From IMG/VR virus record IMGVR_UViG_3300017963_000266, positions 1 to 64,000 of that record: a DNA stretch of 64,000 bases; one strand, given 5' to 3'. The stretch comes from a virus. The position numbers and the translations under genes were made by a program. Each line of letters opens with the position of its first letter. The first letter of the stretch is position 1. A model generated the notes under the pieces. The model was not told the DNA's origin. It worked only from the letters and a program-made list of their open reading frames with translations, and did no database searches. Of the stretch, positions 60,531 to 64,000 are shown piece by piece.

Positions 60531-61493
60531 TTAAGTTAGTTCTTGCCAGTTGTCCTTGACATAAGCTAATACATCAAGGTATTCATTTTCCTGGGCCTTG
60601 GCATCATCCCATAGGCCTGAGTCAACCAGACCCCAGATAGTGTCCTGAATTAGGTCAACCAGAATGTCAGGGTCCAACGCGTCCAATTCCCAACTGCTTC
60701 GGGTATCATAGGTAGTTACATAGTCAGCCCATCTGGAATCGGTTATCTTAGCTGGGTTTGGTGGGGGGTCATACTGTTCAACCTGATCCATATTCAAGGC
60801 AAGCCGTAACAGGGAAAAGTCACTTTCAGCATTTTCTTCAATCTGACCAACCACTGATTCCCCACTGCCAACAAACTGGCTGCCCCGTAATCCACTATAC
60901 TTTTCCAGTCTTTCAAGATTGTCCCTGGTCATGTCGATTCCGCTGGGGTCATGGTCCCCCAGATGAATGATAACAGGGTGTTGCCCAAGATTAGACAGCC
61001 GCAACAGTTGATTTGCTTCACGCCAGATTGTACTGGCTGACATATATCCTCTGCAACTGACATAATTAACCTGTACGTTAGCAGCAAGGCAGGCCCTGCT
61101 GACAACCCCAGCCAAGGCTTCTTTTTCAACCCAAACCATTGGGCGAAAAGGCTGATTGACCCATTTATCAATTCTAAACGAGTCATAGGCTGCCTTAATA
61201 ATCTGACCTGGGTCTTCCCACAGAGTCAGTCCTTTTCTGTTTCTGGTCCTGTCTACAATGGCCAGCCAATCAATAAGTCCAGCTTCCCTGGCATCAGCAA
61301 TCAGCCTGCCCAGCCGATTGTATGATCTTTCTGTATTAGGTATGATGTCCTTGGCAACCAACTGATAATACAATTGCCTTAGAGTCAATTCATATCCCCT
61401 GCCCATATAGCTGGTGATAATGTTTTCTGCCTGTTCAATCAAGACCAGGCTGCTACTTTGGAAATTTTTCTCGATATATTTTATCTTTGGCAT
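60531..61493 (-). CDS. Toprim-domain protein related to Topo VI A/Spo11
   Basis: This is a 320-residue protein. The Toprim residues are E123 in WVEKEALAG and D180/D182 in LGDHDPSG. The N-terminal part has LTLRQLYYQLVAKDIIPN and YNRLGRLIADAREAGLI, a winged-helix-like segment with a conserved tyrosine region as in Topo VI A relatives. IVDRTRNRKG follows. The family occurs in many phages, with unclear activity (DNA nicking or topology). It lies between a structured region and an HTH regulator. Confidence 0.7.
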   Translation of the reverse strand: MPKIKYIEKNFQSSSLVLIEQAENIITSYMGRGYELTLRQLYYQLVAKDIIPNTERSYNRLGRLIADAREAGLIDWLAIVDRTRNRKGLTLWEDPGQIIKAAYDSFRIDKWVNQPFRPMVWVEKEALAGVVSRACLAANVQVNYVSCRGYMSASTIWREANQLLRLSNLGQHPVIIHLGDHDPSGIDMTRDNLERLEKYSGLRGSQFVGSGESVVGQIEENAESDFSLLRLALNMDQVEQYDPPPNPAKITDSRWADYVTTYDTRSSWELDALDPDILVDLIQDTIWGLVDSGLWDDAKAQENEYLDVLAYVKDNWQELT

Positions 61494-61510
61494 CTTTTTT
61501 TTTATCCTTT

Positions 61511-62020
61511 CTAAGCCTCTTTCAGGGCCCTGCTGACAGTTGACTTATGCAAACCTACTTCCCTTGCAACTTCATCCATAGTGTAACCTTGGTCATACAA
61601 CCTAAAGATTTCTTGGTTCCTGGCAGCCTTTTCTGCCTGTAATCTTTCCTGTCTTTTGGGAACAGGATTATAGCTGCCCAACCGTTGCAGTTTCTTTGAC
61701 ACTGCCTGTTTACTGATCCCTAGCTGGTTGCCAATTTCAGCCAAAGACAACCCATCAAGGTAAAGATGATATTCCTCAGGAAATGAGTCCCACCCTTCAA
61801 CAAACAGGTCTTTCTGGGTAGGCCTGGCATTGGATGCTGGCTTAATTTCATAACTGGTCTTGTCCTCAAAGTAAATGGTCAAGGTGCCCCGATAGAAAGA
61901 CTTAGGCCCATCCAGATCAATCTTGACCACTTTCTTAAAAGGTCCTGCTGGCCAGGGTGACGCTTTCTTCCCTAACCACCAGGACTCGTAAGTCTTTTGC
62001 AAGGTCTGTTTGTTAGTCAT
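61511..62020 (-). CDS. Double helix-turn-helix regulator
   Basis: This is a 169-residue protein. Two HTH units are visible: LSLAEIGNQLGISKQAVSKKL (about 92-112) and YTMDEVAREVGLHKSTVSRAL (about 146-166), both of sigma region 4 or resolvase type. The first 85 residues are beta-rich and may bind a ligand or partner. It is the first gene behind promoter P62, so an early regulator is likely, possibly acting on the repeats described above. Confidence 0.65.
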   Translation of the reverse strand: MTNKQTLQKTYESWWLGKKASPWPAGPFKKVVKIDLDGPKSFYRGTLTIYFEDKTSYEIKPASNARPTQKDLFVEGWDSFPEEYHLYLDGLSLAEIGNQLGISKQAVSKKLQRLGSYNPVPKRQERLQAEKAARNQEIFRLYDQGYTMDEVAREVGLHKSTVSRALKEA

Positions 62021-62066
62021 TTTTTAGGTCCTTTCGGGTTGCTAAAAGTTTACCTTGATGAGTCTT

Positions 62067-62095
62067 ATTGTATCATTCCCTGTTGCAAGTGTTAA
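62067..62095 (-). promoter_or_regulatory. Sigma70-like promoter P62
   Basis: On the minus strand TTAACA (62090-62095), a 17-base spacer and TACAAT (62067-62072). It shares spacer and upstream blocks with P56 and drives the HTH gene and those after it. Confidence 0.75.
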
Positions 62096-62121
62096 CCACT
62101 TTCTAGAAATTTTAAGGTTCC

Positions 62122-62385
62122 TTAGGGCTTTTTTCGGTATTTTGCTAGCAGTCCTTTCCAGTTAATAACTTGGCCTCTTAACTTTTCAATACCAGGAACT
62201 ATTTCAGCTGTGGCAAAAAGGTGCCCATTCTGGCACAGTCTTTTTCTGTGGACAATCCCAGTATCAGCTGTTTTTAGGGCCCTGGTAATTGTGGTTGCCG
62301 AACATTCTGGACACAGGATAACTCCCCATTTTCTTTCAAGATGCCTGCTGCCATTTCTGCTATGTACTATATCCCAGCTGTGCAT
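62122..62385 (-). CDS. NrdR-like zinc-ribbon protein
   Basis: This is an 87-residue protein. LCPECSATTIT, then IVHRKRLCQNGHLFATAEIVPG, follows the NrdR zinc-ribbon order (two Cys, basic stretch, third Cys, and His in place of the fourth Cys, then F-T-E). The ATP-cone of NrdR is missing. It may bind DNA or be an adaptor. Its start has the extended ribosome motif. Confidence 0.55.
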   Translation of the reverse strand: MHSWDIVHSRNGSRHLERKWGVILCPECSATTITRALKTADTGIVHRKRLCQNGHLFATAEIVPGIEKLRGQVINWKGLLAKYRKKP

Positions 62386-62407
62386 TTTCTAAGGTCCTTT
62401 CTTTCAA

Positions 62408-62989
62408 TTATTTGTTTACCCACCCATGATGCCTGTCATCACTATTTAACTTTAGGTAATTCAAGACCAGGACCTGGTCAAGGTCTGACTCAACCAGAAT
62501 TAAAAAGTTGTTGAAATGCTGCCAGCCCTTTTCCAGATATTCAAGATCAATATTTCCATGGTTTAGGAATTCCATTAACAAGGACGCGCTATAGAAATTG
62601 ATCCAATTCAATAGGTGAATGATTTTATCCTGAGGATAACCAAACCAGGCCATGGGAAACCAGGCCATGGGAAAGTCCTCTATTTTCTTGTCAGCTTGCC
62701 ACATTAGAATCCTGGCATAATAAGACCAGTCCCCAGCTTCATCAAGGACCCTGGGGGCATATAAATGGTTGTAATGTTCTGGGTCCCTATCATTACAAGT
62801 CTTGCACTTGTGCCAGTCAAAGCCTGGCTTAAATGTATCTTTGCCCCACAGGTCTAACAATTCACCAGCTTCCCCTGCTAATTTGGCAACAGGATGCAAG
62901 GAGTCTTTGGTCAAGCTGTGTCCTTCTGGGTACCAAGTCCTCAGGGCTGCCCCTATAGGGTCCTTGACTGGGTTGATATGCTTAATCAT
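62408..62989 (-). CDS. MazG-like NTP pyrophosphohydrolase
   Basis: This is a 193-residue protein. HPVAKLAGEAGELLDLW (E40, E43) and VLDEAGDWSYY (D83, E84, D87) are the metal-binding helices of all-alpha NTP pyrophosphatases. A possible zinc pair CKTC lies between them. A tandem duplication of five residues gives FPMAWFPMAWF. Such enzymes clean or deplete nucleotides, and phage forms may lower alarmone levels. Confidence 0.7.
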   Translation of the reverse strand: MIKHINPVKDPIGAALRTWYPEGHSLTKDSLHPVAKLAGEAGELLDLWGKDTFKPGFDWHKCKTCNDRDPEHYNHLYAPRVLDEAGDWSYYARILMWQADKKIEDFPMAWFPMAWFGYPQDKIIHLLNWINFYSASLLMEFLNHGNIDLEYLEKGWQHFNNFLILVESDLDQVLVLNYLKLNSDDRHHGWVNK

Positions 62990-63004
62990 TTTTAGGTCCT
63001 TTCT

Positions 63005-63370
63005 TTAGAATGGCAATTCATCATTTCCGTTAGTAGTATTTCCGTTAGTAGTACTATTAGCCTGGTCCCATTGCCCCACATTTCTGCCCCAGCCAGTACC
63101 AGGGTTGCAGATAGGGCACAGCTTGGGCCCATTCCTTTTACTCTTTAGGTACTTTTCAAGGTCTTGTCCCCCAGACCATAACCGAACCAGATTCCATTTA
63201 ATATTCCTTTCCTTGGCAACCTGACATAGTCTGGCAGCATCGCTATTGCCTTTTCTGTGACAGGCCAGCCGCTGGGCTAAATTTTTACTATACCCAATAT
63301 AATGCTGGCAGGCATGGTCTGGGGAAATAGGTCTTTCAAAGTGTAGTAAATAAACAACTGACTGACACAT
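63005..63370 (-). CDS. GIY-YIG nuclease-like protein with SSB-like C-terminal tail
   Basis: This is a 121-residue protein. VVYLLHFERP, then HYIGYSKNLAQRLACHR, follows the GIY-YIG plan in the HYIG variant, with the catalytic Arg position and a later Glu in DLEKYLK. CPIC adds a possible metal pair. The last about 28 residues are disordered, Gly/Asn/Thr-rich and end in NDELPF, like the acidic tip of bacterial SSB that recruits repair enzymes. A small branch- or single-strand-related nuclease is suggested. Confidence 0.65.
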   Translation of the reverse strand: MCQSVVYLLHFERPISPDHACQHYIGYSKNLAQRLACHRKGNSDAARLCQVAKERNIKWNLVRLWSGGQDLEKYLKSKRNGPKLCPICNPGTGWGRNVGQWDQANSTTNGNTTNGNDELPF

Positions 63371-63407
63371 CTCTTAAGGTCCTTTCAGAAAAGTTTCTGG
63401 AAAAGTT

Positions 63408-63484
63408 CTGTAATCGATTCTAAGCCATTTATATGGGCTTAGGGTCTTATTCTACCTGTTGCCCCAGAAAAACCCACCAGCAGC
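63408..63484 (+). repeat. 77-bp dispersed element, copy 3
   Basis: Colinear with 5243-5319. Here the central hairpin is TGGGC (63434-63438) with GCCCCA (63461-63466), changed in sequence but kept as a stem. Its right end forms one arm of the terminator at 63472-63516. Confidence 0.7.
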
Positions 63485-63516
63485 CCCGTAGCCTGTCACA
63501 AGGGCTGCTGGTGGGT
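63472..63516 (-). terminator. Intrinsic terminator after the UvrD-like helicase
   Basis: ACCCACCAGCAGCCC (63472-63486) pairs perfectly with GGGCTGCTGGTGGGT (63502-63516), 15 bp. On the minus strand TTTTTCTGG follows. It closes the helicase transcript. Confidence 0.85.
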
Positions 63517-63522
63517 AGGTAC

Positions 63523-64000
63523 CTACTTGTCAGGATAGACAAAGACTAGATTGTCTTTGGTCCTGGTAACTGCAACGTAGTGGATATTGGTTTCCTGGGC
63601 TTGGTCCTCGGGTGACTGGGCCAAGGGATGGGGCAGCTGGTGTGGTGCTAACACAAAAATTCTGTCCCATTCCAGACCTTTGGCCTTGTGAACCGTGCTA
63701 AAAATGACACCCTTTTTCTGGTCTGAAAAAGTTGACTTAATCTTGTCCCTCAGTTCCTTGATGCTGTTGCAGTTGTCACTGATTGCAATAATGGTTTCAA
63801 CCTTATCTTCTAGCATTGCAATGGTGCCCTGCTTATTCAATTTTTCCAGCTTGACTTTTTCATTGCCCAGGTAAATTTTTAATTGAACCAGTAGTTCTGA
63901 CAACCCATCCTGGGGACTGATAGCAACTGCGTTATATACGCTGGCCAGCTTTGCCCTTTTGTTGATTAGGCTGATCAGACCCTGTCCAATGTCGCGCCCC
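63523..64000 (-). CDS. UvrD/Rep-family helicase, C-terminal part (cut by window edge)
   Basis: The frame is open to the window edge, giving the last about 159 residues. GRDIGQGLISLI near the edge, FSTVHKAKGLEWDRIFVL (motif V region) and HYVAVTRTKDNLVFV (motif VI) are typical of superfamily 1A helicases. These act in phage replication and repair. A terminator follows 6 bases after the stop. Confidence 0.85.
   Translation of the reverse strand, partial: GRDIGQGLISLINKRAKLASVYNAVAISPQDGLSELLVQLKIYLGNEKVKLEKLNKQGTIAMLEDKVETIIAISDNCNSIKELRDKIKSTFSDQKKGVIFSTVHKAKGLEWDRIFVLAPHQLPHPLAQSPEDQAQETNIHYVAVTRTKDNLVFVYPDK

Noticed and set aside
62643-62675. 15-bp tandem duplication
   Set aside because: It is an in-frame duplication in the MazG-like gene (FPMAWFPMAWF), likely simple slippage; noted in that gene's entry.
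1-64000. tRNA genes, integrase and attachment sites
   Set aside because: No cloverleaf-like sequence, recombinase motif or att-like duplication could be supported in the intergenic stretches examined.

Overview
The window is most of a tailed double-stranded DNA phage genome (Caudoviricetes, siphovirus-like: HK97-type head module, tape measure, no sheath gene recognised). Both ends are cut inside genes: a ParM/actin-like gene at the left edge and a UvrD-type helicase at the right edge. No integrase, tRNA or rRNA gene was recognised. A Chloroflexota-like host is suggested only weakly, by a secreted-type tail protein whose mature start carries an IYLPLIF motif like those common in exported Chloroflexota proteins, and by long Ser/Thr linkers. 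CpG is strongly depleted over most of the window but not in a few genes.

Layout. (1) 1-5.2 kb: an actin-like segregation gene, a repeat-rich divergent promoter region, then a rightward recombination operon with an abundant-looking unknown protein, an ERCC4-like/HhH protein, a Sak4-partner protein and a Sak4-like ATPase. (2) 5.4-29.5 kb, leftward: tail and neck genes, with LamG, beta-helix, Asp-box propeller and Ser/Thr-rich adhesin modules, two embedded glycosyltransferase genes, tape measure, tail-assembly chaperones with a likely programmed frameshift, and a tail-tube candidate carrying a propeller. (3) 29.5-40.8 kb, leftward: a glycan cassette with several glycosyltransferases, a WbpB/WbpD/WbpE-like amino-sugar trio, methyltransferases, a sulfotransferase and tiny membrane proteins. 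(4) 41.0-42.7 kb: a TnpB/Cas12-like RuvC nuclease gene with a four-repeat CRISPR-like array immediately beyond its 3' end. (5) 42.9-53.1 kb, leftward: major capsid protein, protease/scaffold, portal-MuF fusion and both terminase subunits, interrupted by one opposite-strand moron with its own promoter and terminator. (6) 53.4-55.9 kb: small membrane proteins and a holin candidate; no endolysin was recognised. (7) 56-64 kb, leftward: early and replication genes (XPD/DinG-like helicase, DNA glycosylase-like protein, zinc protein, DNA methyltransferase, Toprim protein, HTH regulator, MazG-like protein, GIY-YIG nuclease, UvrD-like helicase).

Working model. The early genes carry a recurring extended ribosome-binding motif and use a related pair of sigma70-like promoters. 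Structural genes run from a promoter in front of terS and another in front of the protease/scaffold/capsid operon. The glycan cassette sits inside the virion gene block, next to tail proteins with very long Ser/Thr tracts, which suggests that the phage decorates its own virion or the host surface with sulfated, methylated or amino sugars. The most unusual parts are the TnpB gene with its array and 3' anti-repeat; a 77-bp dispersed element with a covarying hairpin; an interlocked inverted-repeat structure at 60.0 kb; and 10-bp-phased repeats at three distant loci, one beside the actin-like gene.
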